Shown: positions 11,914 through 24,900, counted from the first letter of the stretch. The stretch is DNA of 64,000 nucleotides from Cephalotrichum gorgonifer (GCA_900312665.1 ONZQ02000005.1:1963077-2027076); one strand, 5' to 3'. Numbers and translations: made by a program. The notes: generated by a model not told the origin, from the sequence alone.

Positions 11914-13977
11914 ATGGATAGCTGTAATAGGTGGAGTCGGCTCCCTTGCCGCTTTGTGGAGACTTACAACAAGCAACCCGTAGTGACTACCAGGAGGCCA
12001 AGGCGCGGGACTCGACAGGGACGGTCCAAAACCACCCACTCCGCCGCCGCCGGGGGCGCGCTCTCGTCGCCATCCTCATCCCCGCCACGGTACTACGGTT
12101 TCACCTGGTTCTACCTCAACCTAGGCCCCCCCGCCATGACTAGGCCGTAAAGTACCGCACCTTCTCTGGTTCCCTGATATTCTATTCGTGGTTCCTCATT
12201 GGCGTCTTCTACCTATCGTGGGCAAAGCACGTGCTCATTGGAGTGGAGGCTTCTATGCTCCGCTCGCCCTTTTGGCGCGGTCCGAACCTGGTCGCACTCA
12301 TAGAACACTCGAACAAGACCTGGAGCAGCCCCGCCGGGTGGATCAATGCCGTCCTGGCCGTGCCGCCGAAGCGCCTTAGCGACACCTGGGGCAGAGACAT
12401 TGGGCCCATCAAGCTTATCGAGCCCCGCCGCCTATGGACCCTGCTCGCTGTCCTGAGCTTCTTGCCGTTCGTGGCCGTCCCACTTTCCGGTCTCGTCTTC
12501 GAGAATACCGACGGGTATATTAAGACATCAGATGTCCCCCTCATGGAAGGGCGAAACCAGACCACCTTCAATATGAAATACGAGCTGTATTCTACACCTG
12601 CGCAAGATGCATGGCTAGTGGGATCTACCCCGTCTATGCCGGGCTTTGGAGTTATATACACAAACAAATCTGTGGACCGGTCAAAGCACATGGACTTCGA
12701 AAAGGTGCCCAATACCCTGCCACTGACCGAGTCTATTCCGGACCTTTTCCTCGTTCCGCAAGCCGACAAGCCTGTATCAGGAAAGACATGGGGCCTCCGT
12801 ATCAAATATGACTGCTCGATTGTGACATCTACCTCCCAGTTCACAATCCTGAGCCAGAAGTCCGTCTCAGAGATCACCTTGGTGGACTGCCGGTTTGTTG
12901 GACCCTCCGACAGCCGGTGCATAAATCTCAAAACCCCCTCGGGAAGTAGCATCGACTTATGGAACACCACTACACTCAGTGGAAAATACAATGTTGAGGC
13001 ATATCTCGAGATCGGTACAAGCCACGTGGAGGAGGAGAGGTACAGGGGTGATTACCCTGATTTCGAAATGGACGAGGGAGCCGGCTCAGTGGTGTTTGAG
13101 TACGCCGCGTGGCAGTATCATACTAACGGCATCGTCGATAAGCCCGACTCCCCGCTGCCCTTCAACACCACTATTGGGGTTTCGATCGAGGGGCTTGGCG
13201 CTCCAGTCATCAAATCAGACAATGGTACCTATACCATGAACAACACCTTCTTCGACATCAAAGCAGCCGAAGTCCGCGAGTTCATGAGGTGGAATATGAT
13301 TGGCAACCACCCCAAAGCTGGGCTACTAGCTGTGGCCCCTCCCATCGGTGTCCGGTGCGTCTCGTCCTCAGTGCTCGGGACGGCAGAACTGGATGGCCAG
13401 ACCTCAACCTTCGGTGATTTCCAGAGATCCGAACCTTACGTGGACCCAACGCTCGAATATAGCGCCACTCGCTTCGGCTACACAGCTGAAATGACACCAC
13501 AGGGCCAGTTCTACCAGCACTACATATCGAGTGGCCTACCAGGTCTCCAGCCCATTTTCAAATGGCAACCGGTACGAGCAATTCATAGATTCCAAGTCTC
13601 TGCTACGCTCCGTAAACCTCGCCCATGCCTGGGATGCCTTCGATCTCATGTACGGCGTCACCTCCGGCTTCAAGAGGAAGTGGCCCGAGCCAGGACTGAC
13701 ATCTTCTCGGGAGGGCAAGATTCTGGCTGTCGCCTCGCTGATTCCAGGGGCGGCAATGGGGTACGTTGTATTCACTCTGTTCTGCATATGGGCGCTAGCG
13801 CTGGCTGGACTTGGGCTCGTGTATGGCTTCCGGAAGAAGCCGGGTGATGCGTTCGACGACTATATGATGCTCCGAAAGGGCGCGGATATGGTAGATGAGC
13901 TCAAGGATAACGAAGACTTCATGAGCGGGAAGCCGTTCCGGGGCAGCAGAACACTTACCGAACTTCGCAGCGGGTAA
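11914..13977 (+). pseudogene. Large membrane protein gene with probable frame break
   Basis: The main coding stretch is about 12144-13977, with an intron at about 12091-12143 (gtacta...gactag) joining ...ILIPAT to AVKYRTFSGS. The 5' end is uncertain; an ATG at 11914 is one option. The protein has membrane segments near the N-terminus (LIFYSWFLIGVFYLSW, LLAVLSFLPFVAVPLSGLVF), a long outer domain with many N-glycosylation sites and cysteines, and a C-terminal helix (VVFTLFCIWALALAGLGLVY). At about 13550-13562 the reading frame must shift by one base, from frame 3 to frame 1 of the window, to reach NRYEQFIDSKSLLRSV; no usable intron explains it. Either the gene is broken or one base is wrong. 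The layout resembles the membrane protein at 54968-56979. Function unknown. Confidence 0.55.
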
Positions 13978-14716
13978 ATCCTATCCTTGCAACAATGAAG
14001 GATTGCAATCATCATGAATTGAAATGCTGGGGAAGTGGGCCAAAAGGGGGGGGGGTCAAGAGAATAAATCCTGCATATGAAGTGCTAGGGCTTGATCATA
14101 GCTTAAGGGTTAGATCTGTAATGAACGTGGATTCAAAGGCGAAACTTCGAACACTAGGCAAGTGTGGCGGGGAGGAGATTATATGTTTGGTTTATTGGTC
14201 ATTCACATCTGATCCTGAGTTCCATGGCTCTGGTCTACTTGTATGAATCCATGCCCCCTCCTTCCGAATTGAGCCTTTTGGGTTGTAATTACTCGTAAAC
14301 GCTCTTTGTGCTCGATACAATAATGCCTCACTGTTACTTTCTTCGCCAGGTTGGACCGTCGACCCACCCACGTCGCATTCAAACGGGCGGGCTTGGCTCA
14401 ATATTGGTCGAGCGACAAGGGTCGGGGCCTCAGTCCCGCGGCCCGGAGCGGTCGGCATGGGTCGCAAGTCTGACCAGAGATGAATCCGATTGGCCATGTT
14501 GATGAACCTGCAGGAGGTGTGTTCCTTCCTCCCCCCTGGCCAGCCGTTGCTTGGCTCGTACGAGTACTCGCAGATAAGGACAGATGGTAATAATATGAAG
14601 GAGGATTTCCGCTCCTTCTCCCGACCCCGCTCCCTCACCTCCTCCGGCCAATTAACGATATTCGTGCTTACTGTTATTTGGTCCCAACCAGCTGTCTACT
14701 ATCCAACTGATGCACA
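13978..14716. other. Intergenic region
   Basis: About 740 bp with a short G run at 14046-14055. It carries the promoter of the LaeA-like gene. Open frames here show no family features. Confidence 0.45.
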
Positions 14717-16283
14717 ATGGCTGACACCAGAGCTCCATCAGCAGCTTCGCCCAAATCAGCTGCGTCGCCTAAATCCGCTACCTCGCCTAAATCCGCTACC
14801 TCGCCTAAATCAGCGGCCTCACCCGCCTCAACGAATGCGCAGTCGGAGGCGGCACCTGTCGAAGTTGACCAGGTGGGTTCGCATACACTGGACGACTCTG
14901 AACTACACAGCTGACCGCTCTCCTACATTTCAGGCTGTAGAAGAGGAGGACCCGACTTTGGACGAAGAGCTGTAAGATATCCATGCCCTACCATATATCT
15001 ATACATGCCTACTCACTCGTCCTTGAAACCGAAACTAACAACGTCCCCAGGTCCAGCTTCACAGCCTCCCTGTCTTCCAGTGTGGTCGACTACCCCATTG
15101 AACATGGTCGCCAGTATCACGCATACCGCAGAGGATGTACGTAGCTGAGCTCCTAACCTATCAAGGACTATGTACTTACTCTTCCCAATCCAGCATACCT
15201 TCTTCCTAACGATGATGTAAGGCCCTAACCTCTGACGACATCATCAGGATCGGTGTGCTGACAACTTAAAGCGCGAGTCAGAGCGTCTGGATTTGACGCA
15301 CCTCTTGTTTGTCGGGTCTATGGATGGGAAGCTTTATCTCTCACCAATTGATGAAGGAAAGGTCCATAATATCTTGGATATTGGGACAGGGACGGGAGTT
15401 TGTAAGTGCAGCGGCTTGTTCAATGCGTGGTGACGTACGTTTACTGACAATATGCAGTGGCAATCGAGGTCGCGGACGCTCTCCCCAACGCCCAGGTATC
15501 ACCCTCTATGCCTCGTTCGGAAAATCCCTCTGTCTGGCACAATGACAGCTTGGTAATAGAGTATCTAGGTCCTAGGATGCGATCTCAGTCCTACTCAGAC
15601 CTCATGGTAAGTCTAACACCATACCGGTATGGCCAGTGCTGACTCCTATGATGAAGGGTACCCCCTAATGTCAAATTCGAAGTGGACGACGTCGAGAGCG
15701 AGTGGGCGTACCCCTTCAAATTTGACTTGATCATTAGCCGTTATATGGCTGGTTCCATCAACGACTGGCCTAAGCTTGTCGGGAGGATATTCAAGTATGA
15801 GGCTGAATCATGCCCCAGCGCGATTTACCGCCGAGCTACTACTGAACTGACGACCATTCTAGCAATTTGTCTCCCGGTGGGTGGGCCGATCTTCAGGACG
15901 TCGATCTAGAGTACGGCTGTGATGACGGGACACTCACGGAAGACCATGATTTCCGGAAGTGGAACAAACACCTCATGACTGGGCTCGCTGCCATCAATCG
16001 CGACGGTTGTCCGGGACACAAGCTCCGCACCTTGGCGGAGGAAGCCGGCTTTGTCAATATCCAGGAGGTCAAACATAAAATCCCCCTCGGTCCGTGGGCG
16101 AAGGACCCCCACTTGAAGAAGCTGGGTATGATCAACCTCGTCCAGACCCTGGACGGGCTGGATGCGTTTTCCCTGAAGATCTTCGACATGCTCGGGTTTA
16201 CCCGGGTAGAGACCGAGCTTTTACTGGCGGGTGTGCGGAAGGAGCTGAAGGGGAAGGCGTTCCATGCGTATGTCAGTTTGTAA
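14717..16283 (+). CDS. LaeA-like SAM-dependent methyltransferase
   Basis: Predicted 355-residue protein from nine exons: 14717-14872, 14934-14971, 15051-15136, 15194-15216, 15272-15401, 15458-15495, 15569-15606, 15657-15794, 15863-16283. The N-terminus has four tandem SPKSA(A/T) units (residues 11-34). Then follow YHAYRRGSYLLPNDD, the SAM-binding ILDIGTGTG (about residues 136-144), VLGCDLSPTQTSWVPPNVKFEVDD and SPGGWADLQDVDLE, all typical of the fungal LaeA/UMTA family. LaeA itself acts in the nucleus in the velvet complex and controls secondary metabolite clusters; many paralogues have unknown targets. It lies 2.7 kb from the end of the PKS-NRPS gene with one gene between, so a link to the cluster is possible but not shown. 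Confidence 0.85.
14747..14818 (+). repeat. Four 18-bp tandem units encoding SPKSA(A/T)
   Basis: An in-frame minisatellite inside exon 1 of the LaeA-like gene. Each unit encodes Ser-Pro-Lys-Ser-Ala plus Ala or Thr. Such SPK motifs are possible proline-directed kinase or DNA minor-groove contacts, but neither is shown here. Confidence 0.8.
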
Positions 16284-16618
16284 GTTTTCCCGAGCTTCAC
16301 CGCGTATCTACGTCAGTAGCATGAGTGGCGGTGGTTCCATTGCTAACCAGATGGATCAACCAGCCATGTGGTAACTGGCCAGAAGCCAGAAGCGAAGGAA
16401 TGAACGCGTACAGGGGAAGACGCCCACGAGTACCATCTTTACCTTCAGAGTCGTTTGTATCATAGGAAATTGAAAGGAACCTGGTCCAATTTCTGTGCAG
16501 TTGTAGACTCTACATGCGCTTGCCCTTTTCGGTACCCTAGTGGGTCCTTTTCTCTCCCAGGCTGCAAGTTAGCCATGGGCGTCACGATCTGAACTGTTAA
16601 GTGGGCGACGACGAGCCT
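16284..16618. other. Convergent 3' spacer
   Basis: About 335 bp between the stop codons of two convergent genes. No feature seen beyond the presumed 3' untranslated ends. Confidence 0.5.
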
Positions 16619-17917
16619 CTAAATAGTCTTCACAGCACCGCCTGCCTTCCCTGACTCCAACAGCGCCTCCAAAATTTCCAAATCCTTCAGCGCCTCCTCA
16701 GGACTCTGCTTGTCATCCGCCTTCCCAGCCCCAATGGCCGCGGCAAAGGCTTTCACCTCGGACGGGACACCGAAATCACGATCAAACTTCTTCGTATCCA
16801 CCTTCTTCTCCCCATTCTCCCCCTTCGTTGTAATGACAACCTCGAAAGGCGTCACCGACACCGAACCATTTTTGGTGGTGACGCTGACGGTGAGGCCGGA
16901 CTTGAACTCGGAGGCGAAGGAGGCGGCGAATGTGCCCGTGCGGCCGGAGGAGGTGGTGATGGTCCCGTGCATGGTGTCCACGGGGGCCAGGCGCTCATAG
17001 ACGAGGGCGGTGCGGGCGGAGACGCTGGCGACGGTCGAGGAGGTGGCGTCGAGGAGGAGGCGGAGCCCAGCGATCCAGTGGACGCCGGCGTCGAGGAGGA
17101 AGCCGCCCTGGTACTCGGGGACCTTGCGCCCTGGGTAGGGTTAGTACGATTCGTGGGAGCTCTATAAGGTGCTCCTGGCAGGAAAGGAGAAGAGAAGGCA
17201 AAAAAAGGGAGGGAGAAATATGTAAGGAGAGGAAACGAGGAGAAAGGGGGCACTCACAGGCAGTATTGAAATACTTATTATCCTCTTCCATATAACCCCA
17301 ACTCTCCAACGCAAATGTCACTACATCGCCCCCGATCTTCCCCAGCGCCTCGGCTCCTGATAGCACGCTCGGCAGGAACCTGAAGTTCTCCGCCACGCTC
17401 CAGATGGGCTTCCCCGCCTTCCCGCCACCGAACGCGGCGTACCACGCCAGGAGCTCCCGCGCGGACTCGACGTCCTTGGCGACGGGCTTCTCGCTGAGGA
17501 CGTGCTTCCCCGCCTCCAGCGCCTTCTTTATGATGTCGGGCTGCGTGAGGATGGGCAGGACGACGATGACGGCCTGGATGTCGGTGCGGGCGAGGAGGGC
17601 GTCGAGCGTGTTGGGGGAGTCCGGGGAGTCGAAATAGACATCCGGAGCGTTCTTGGCGGCACCGGCCAGGGTGGAGGCGGAGGATTGGGAGCGGGAGTAG
17701 ATGGCCTTGAGGGAGAGGGTGTCGCAGGCCTCAATGGCCGGGAGGTGTTCTGTTGTCCGGGTCGGTCGTCTTTTAGCTTCGTTTCTCTTTTGCAGTTTTC
17801 GGGGGATATTTGGGAGATGTGGGGGCAGGACGGAAAGTATTGTTGCATGGTATGGGCGGGGTCCTTACGCTCGCGGGCGAAAATGCCGGCGCCTAGAAGG
17901 GCGACTCCAGTAGCCAT
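16619..17917 (-). CDS. Gfo/Idh/MocA-family oxidoreductase
   Basis: Predicted 350-residue NAD(P)-dependent oxidoreductase from three exons: 17917-17869, 17749-17258, 17130-16619. The N-terminal Rossmann motif is VALLGAGIFA (GxGxxxA). After it come a helix HLPAIEACDTLSLKAIYSR and the family motif EKPVAKD, whose lysine helps place the hydride in this family. The C-terminal part is the alpha/beta domain, with QGGFLLDAGVHWIAGLRLL matching the conserved GG-D-GxHxxD/L region. The substrate is probably a sugar or sugar-like alcohol/ketone. It is next to the PKS-NRPS terminator on the same strand, but its own intron pattern and family do not prove cluster membership. Confidence 0.87.
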
Positions 17918-18998
17918 TGTGGCGATACTATGTATGCTTTCTTCGTCTGGTGGCTCGTGGTGGGGATTGTCTACAATGTTTGCAATGTTTTGCGATGATA
18001 ATTGAGTTGGGGTAACTTTTTCAAAGGTTGGTCTTCCTCAACGCTATAACTAGTTTTCTTAGCTTTTACCCCGCTTAACCCCGCCTCCTCCACTTACAAC
18101 AGCTTGCCGGTGGCCGGTGACTCTTCCCCCGTCGGCGACTGTTCCTCCGTCGATTATTACGTCGACGATTACGCCTTTGTCGGGACGAAGTCCGCGTTTG
18201 AAGACAGGTACAAGCTAACTCCATTAGGACAAGTATGCTATATATGGCGCCACTAGTATCTGTAGTAGCCATTCTGGGTATGGAGTACAAAGCAGCCGAG
18301 TAGCTAAAGAGGTAGTGGACAGTAGACCCAAGACTATTGCTTGGTAATACTTGTTTGTATGCTCCCATCCTGTTTTTTCTCCATCCTTCGACCCACTCCC
18401 AACTGTGTGGCACAGTTTTAGGGGGACTTTCGATTACTAAGAATACGGTATTTCGACCTGTATCATCGTTCCGGACAAGTCGGGTTGCAGAGGTATATGA
18501 TACCTATTCAATACTGCGGTGGAAGCGGTGTAAGTCTGAATGGATAGGCAGATAGAAGACGAGGGCCTCTGAGAGTAAGATATTACATGTATAGCTCAAG
18601 GGGCTCTTGCTTTGGCCACGTGTCTATAATATGTAAATAATCATTTACGGACGTCCGGGACTTTGGCATCGACGGCGGTCTGACCCGGTGCAGCTTTTCC
18701 TTTACTTCGCACGTTGTTGCCCTACTTGCGAAATGAGTCTGGGCAGATGCTTCCAAGTGCTCAAGCGGTCACACTCGGGATTATGCATGTCTCTTGGTTT
18801 GATGCGGTTGGAAAGGAGGGCAACTTCCCCTCGCCTGATATATCAACTGTGGTACTCCCCTCTCGTCTTCACTTTATGGATTGAGGCAGCTAGTATGAAA
18901 GGAAAGAAGGAAAAAAAGGAATCCTAGCAAAAGCTTACTGGGAAGGAAATGTGATGGATTGTTATCTCTACGTCCTAAATAAACAACTAAATGGAATA
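17918..18998. other. Intergenic region downstream of the PKS-NRPS
   Basis: About 1.08 kb. A stretch at about 18105-18190 has several CGTCG/CGACG blocks (short direct and inverted repeats) giving an arginine-rich antisense frame, taken as a composition artefact. The rest would contain the promoter of the minus-strand oxidoreductase and the 3' end of the PKS-NRPS transcript. Confidence 0.45.
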
Positions 18999-21900
18999 CT
19001 ATTTACCAACCTTTACAAGCTTTGGGAACATCAATGTCCCCAGGTTCTCCACATTCCCAACCAGAGTTGCCACCATAGAGTCAAGGCCCTCCTGCTCCGC
19101 CTTGGCCGCCCAATCTTTGATAGGTAACTCCTCGTACTCCTCCACTCCTCCGTTCTCCCGTTCGAGGTACTCCTTCATCCCGCGAAGCGGAATCTGTAAG
19201 TCGCCGGCCTGGTGCACATATGCCACACCCCTGTCCACCCTCGCCTCATTAGACAACACGTCACGAATTATATTCCCGCTCGCGTTCTTGACTGAGATAA
19301 AGTCAAGCGTGCCATATAAGTTTTCCGACACCGGCACGGCCTTGAGCTTCCGAGAATACCGCAGCACATCCTGGATCAGGTCCCCGTGGCCGCCGCTCTC
19401 ACTGCCCTCCGCCTGCGTGATGCTCGACGGCCGGTGGATCCACACACGCAGTCCGAACGCCTCGCTCATGCGCTCTAGCACGCGCTCGCTGGCCCATTTT
19501 GAAGCCGCGTAGCCATCGGAGCCGTCAGTTTGTGGCGGCGCATCCCGGGCCGAGACCTCTCCGAAGGCGTCGCGGACTTTCAACGTTGCGACCTGTGCGC
19601 TCGAGATGTAGTGGATGGGGATGTGACGGGGCAAGCATAGGTGGGCCAGCTCCTTCGTGGACGACACGTTCGCGGCGCGAAGGGTTGGGTAGGTCTTAAG
19701 GTGCGAGACTTCGGCCCCGTTGTGGATTACCGCGTCTACTTCGCCAAAGATGGAACTACACTCTGCTTCGGAGAGGCCGAGGAGTGGGAGGCGGAGGTCA
19801 CCCTCGTGGTAAGTCACGCGGTCGGATCGGGGGAGGTGGTTGGCGTCTAGTCGCTGCTGGAGCTGACGGACTGCGATGCAGATTACCTTGTCGACGCTTG
19901 GTGTTTCGAGGAGGCGTTGGAGGATATGGCGTCCCAGGTTACCAGCTGCCCCGGTGAGTAAGATTACTCTGGGAGTAGTCGCGGCAGGAATTGTGTTCTG
20001 CGGTACGGGGTATGGCGCAACTGGGATTGGGGTCGTCTCGGAATCCCAGTCGACTGATATGTGGCTCTCAACGTTCTGGTCAATCAGTCGCGCCATCGAA
20101 CTCAGGGTGCTTGAGTTGAACAGCTTGACTAGTGGGACCGGTAATTCGAGCTGCTGGCGAATCTTAGCTTGTACCGCTACCAGAAGCATCGAGGTGCCGC
20201 CGACGTGGAAGAAATCCGACTCCGAGTTGATCTGGCTGGTATCGACGGCCCCAGAGGAGAGTGCCTCGAGCCATATCGCCTTGAGACGAACCTCCATAGC
20301 CGACATCGGTTTCAAAGCTAGGATGTCCGGTCGTGACTGGGTTATCGGCAGGGAGCTGACGACATTTCTATCCAATTTCCCTGATGCCGTCCTTGGAAGT
20401 CGGTCGATGGGGACCAGCATAGACGGGCACATGTACTCGGGAAGTGGCAGCTCACGGAGAAGGCGTCGGAGGTATGACTCCGGGTCTGCCGGTGCACCAC
20501 CTGGTGCGAAAACTATGTGGCCGACGAGGATTTGCGCGGCGTTGCTCCCTGCCGAGCTCGACGGGGCTGACACCACGGCCTCTGAGATGGTGCCGTTTGC
20601 GGAGCTCAAGATTGCCTGTTCCACATCTCGCAGGTTGACCCTCATCCCACGAAGTTTGATCTCGGTATCCCCTCCAATGCGGCCTTCGACGAGAAGAGAC
20701 CCATCACTCAGAAGACGGCCGTGGTCTTTGGTACGGTACATCGCAGTCCAGCCTCGCTGCGCATAGCCCTCTTTTGCATACGGGTCACTGATGAAGGATT
20801 GGTGTGTCCGCGCCTCCATGTTTAGGTACCCAGAGGCGACACCGGCGCCACTAATGGCAATCTCCCCTGGGAGGCCGATGGGCAGGAGGCGCAAGTGTTC
20901 GTCGATTATGTAGATGGACTCGTTGGGCGAGGCCCGCCCGGCGGGGATTCCGTCTGGGTAGACACCCGCCGGTTGGTAGCGGAGCTCCGTCTTAGTAGAA
21001 CAGCACGTCGTCTCTGTCGGCCCGTACCCGTTGAACAAGCGCAAGTCTTCCTTGCCGAAGGATCGGAATTGAGTGAGTAGGTCCTCAGTCACGGATTCTC
21101 CACCACTAAGTGCTGCAGTCCACGACGACGAACGCAGGTGGTCTTGGTTCCCGTAACGTAGCCAACTGGTGTACTCAGAAGGTGTGGCACAGGTGAAAGT
21201 GACCTTTTGTTCGGAGATAGAGTCCGTGATCGCCAAGGAGTCACCGCGCATGTCCTCGGGGATCATGTGAAGCCGCCCACCCAGAGAAACAGCGAGGAAT
21301 ATCTGCAAGACTGACATGTCGAAGCTGAAGGAGCTTTGCTGCAGGACGACCACGTCTGGTCCGAGTCCAAATACCTCGGCTGAGATTTCGACTTCGTGTC
21401 GGAAATTCGAATGCTTGAGGACTACACCCTTTGGCTTGCCAGTTGAACCGCTGGTGTAGAGGATGATGGCGGGGCTATCTGGGGCTGCGAGCACCTCGAT
21501 ATCCCGCGATGGAGTATTGGGCAAGGATGCAATGTTAATGACGGCTAGGTGCGGAGCCGCTAGGTCGCGGTACCGCGTCTGGTGCGCCTCATCAATGAGG
21601 ACAGCAACCGGTTTGCAGTCGGCCACTACAGCGGCAAGCCTCGAAGCCCTAGTCTTCGTATCCAAAGGAATGTAGACTGCTCCGACCTTCAACACGGCGA
21701 GCATGGAGCAGACCCAGTCGCATCCTGAGGTCTGATACATGGCAACTCGGTCGCCCGCCTGCACGCTAGCTTCAAGTAGAGCCTGAGCGATGGCATCTGT
21801 CCTCTTAGCTAGTTCTTCATACGTCATGGATGTGCCGCTCGCCGTAGTTGTTGCGGTTTTGTGTTTGTTCTTGTCGACGACGGCATCGAAGCGGTGAAGG

Positions 21901-24900
21901 AGCGTGTCTGGCCAGCTGCTTGTGAATGAAGTGCCTGGATTGCAATGGTCAACTAGTCTGACATTAGAATTATCTCATCAAAGGGAAACTGTACTACCTC
22001 GACCAAGATCTAAGCTATGCGTTTGGCGTGTATCCCGGAACTTCCAGTCGCCTGTCACCCCCTTCTGTGGCTGCGAGGAGAATTCTAGAAGAATATCTTC
22101 GTACAGCTCTGCAATGACCTGCACGTCCGTCTTGGAGTACAGTGCACCCTGCCCAATCACGGAAATCAACGCGTCGCCACCGGGGTTGTCAATGATGTCA
22201 ATGCTCAAATCATACGCCGTCCTACCCGGCTCAAAGCTCAGCAGTTCAATCGACAGATCCGCGAATGGGCACTTCTCCTTCATCCCCTGGCGGTAATCCA
22301 CGAACGCCTGAAAGACGGGACTGTGCGCGGGTGACCGAGTGACGCGCAGCTCGTTCAGCAGCACCTCGAACGGAACCCGCGAATGGGCTAGGGCCGCGTA
22401 GGTCTTTGCGCGGGTGTCCGACAGCTCTTCACAGAATGACCGCGGGGCTACTCGGAAGCGCAGGGGGAGGAGGTTGAGGATGGGGCCGAAACATGCGAGG
22501 GTGGATTCGTCCTTTCTGTTCCCGTCTGCGATGCCGATGGAGAAGTCTTCTGTGCCGGTGAGGCGGTGGAGGAGGATCTCGAATGCTGTTAGATAGAAGT
22601 GGAAGCTTGTCGACCTGTACTCTCGTGAGACGGTGCGGATGCGGTCCGCGATCGGGGTGTCGATGCGGAGGTCGACTGTGTTGGCTGTATATTTGGCGAG
22701 TGGTTGGCGGGTGGATATGCGGCTGCGTGTGAGAGGCAGGGGCTCGGGGATGGTGGCGAATTCCTCCTTCCAGAATGAGATGTCGTTGTTGAACGCCCCG
22801 TTTTCTGCGTCTGCTCGTTGCTTGGCCGCGTAATCCGGGTATTGCAGGACATTAGGATCCAATGGCTGCCCCTTGTAGACCCTTTCCAAGTCAGCGAGCA
22901 GAACTTGCTGGCTAATGCCATCAACGTTGATGTGGTGGCACCCGATTAGGAGGTAGTTAATCGACAGTGAAGAGGTCAACAGTCGGATGCGCATCACCTG
23001 GCCCGCAGCAATGTCGTAGACGTGAGCCTTCATCTCCTCAAACTCCCTGGTTACGTCTGAATCTTGGTGGACTTGGGCCTGCTCGAGGCAAAGGATACTC
23101 GCGTCAAGCACGCCTTGGACAACGTTCTGGTTTTCGTCGACGTAGAAGCAAGTGCGTAAGGCCTCGTGGTGCTGACCGACCCCCTTCACTGCTCTTCGCA
23201 GATCATCCACCCGGAGATCTCCGGCGATGCGGAACAGTCCAGTGTGGTTGAGAGTTGTCTCGTCTTCCATCAACGAGTGGACAAACCAGAATATTGATTG
23301 AGAGAAGGACACACTAGATGACTTCCCGATCTTTGGCTTCGGAATCGGGTCGACCTCTGCGTCGATGCTACTCACGGAGGGCTCCGTGATTGTTACTTCG
23401 GCTGGAGGTAGGAGGACATCCAAGACGGAGCTGTGGGTAGATGAGCTGGGTGTCAATGATCCAGGTGCAGACTGGGAGAGATTGACATCACTAGTGGAAT
23501 CAGCTGTCTCGCTAGTCGCCTGCGCGGCTTGAGAGTCACCCAATACTCTCTTGATGTTGGGGGTGAGGCTGGCCGGCAGCTCGTCAAGGGCCTGCTCGAC
23601 GAGGTCGATAATGCGAGCACCTCCCAGTATCTTCAACACCGGAATGCCGACCTCGTAATTCTTCAGGAACCAGGATCGGATATCGACCGCGATTAGCGAG
23701 TCCAGCCCAATTTCGTCAGTTCGCATTCCCATCAGGGAATCGTCTTTAGTATCCATCTGTAGTACAGCTCGAAGCTTCGCTCCCAGAGTTTCTTTTCCCC
23801 ATCCCCTCGTCAGCTTCATTGTTGCACCCTCTACAGCTGAATCACAGGGGAAAACCACTCACCTTTTATCAACGCGCGGAGGTCTTCCTCTATCTCTGCA
23901 GCCTCAAGCCGCTGTTTGATTGAGAGACCAGCTTTCTCCATGCCCTTGTCGCTGTTGGTGGCCGACTCCCTCAAAACGAACCTCGAAAATTTGGGGTTGT
24001 CATGCCAGGTCGGGAGGAACGGCGAATCTTCCGGAATCTCACGCAGCCCAGTAGACAACTCCGGATCCTGATCCGACCCAGGCCTGCCGGCCTCAATGGC
24101 CTCAGCAATCATTTGGTGGAAGTCCGTTTCGGACATCCGCATCATGCCACCTCGGTCAAGCCGTTTTTCGTCCATGTTGCTGACCTCCCGTGTCACGTAG
24201 CCTGCACCTATAATCACCCCGACGTTCACGACAGACGCCGCAAGGCCACGCTTTCGGCGGTGAGCAGCGAGGCCGGACATGAAGGCATTAGCTGTGGTAT
24301 AGTTTGCCTGACCCATGTTTCCTATCACGCCCGTCATGGAGGAGAGGAGGATGAAGAAGTCGAGATCTTTATCGATGATCTTGTCCAGGTGCAGGGTGCC
24401 TTGAACCCGTGGTCTCAGCACGTCGGCCATCTGTGAGAAGTTCATGTCGTGGATTGTAGTGTCTTTTAGTACCATTGCGCCTTGAATCACGCCGGAGAGG
24501 GGAGGGAGGGTCTCGCTTATGGTCCTGTACAGAATCTGGACATCCTTCTCGTTTGTCACGTCGCTGATTATGACATGTTAATAACCACATTGTGGGAAGG
24601 GAAGGGGGGGGGGTGGTATTCGACGTACTTGGCAAATAGCTTCACTGTGGCTCCTCTCTGCCTGTTAGTCTCGATCCAGGCCGGGTCGATCTTGGCAGGA
24701 TTTCTACTCGATATAACCAGGTACTTCGCTCCAAGGTTGACCATCCAATCGCAGAGTGATAGACCAAGAGTTCCGGATAGCCCGACCAGCCAATAGGTCC
24801 GGTCTGCTCTGAAAAGAGGTTTGGAGCTCAGGCGTCTTACCCGCACGGGCCAGGGAGACGGGCTGTCCCATGCCACGATTGAGAGCGGACTCCCAGGCTT

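Noticed and set aside
12075..12145. Apparent frame shifts in the membrane protein gene near a C run
   Set aside because: A GT-AG intron of about 53 bp (gtacta...gactag) joins the two parts in the same frame, so no frame shift is needed there.
15496..15580. Apparent stop codons in the LaeA-like gene after NAQ
   Set aside because: A 73-bp intron 15496-15568 gives VLGCDLSP, the expected family text, and restores the full frame.
16852..17253. Proline/serine-rich minus frame overlapping the oxidoreductase
   Set aside because: It is a shifted frame of the real oxidoreductase exon with codon-bias text only.
18075..18413. Arginine-rich minus frame (RRNRRRNN...)
   Set aside because: It arises from CGTCG-type short repeats and has no start context or family match.
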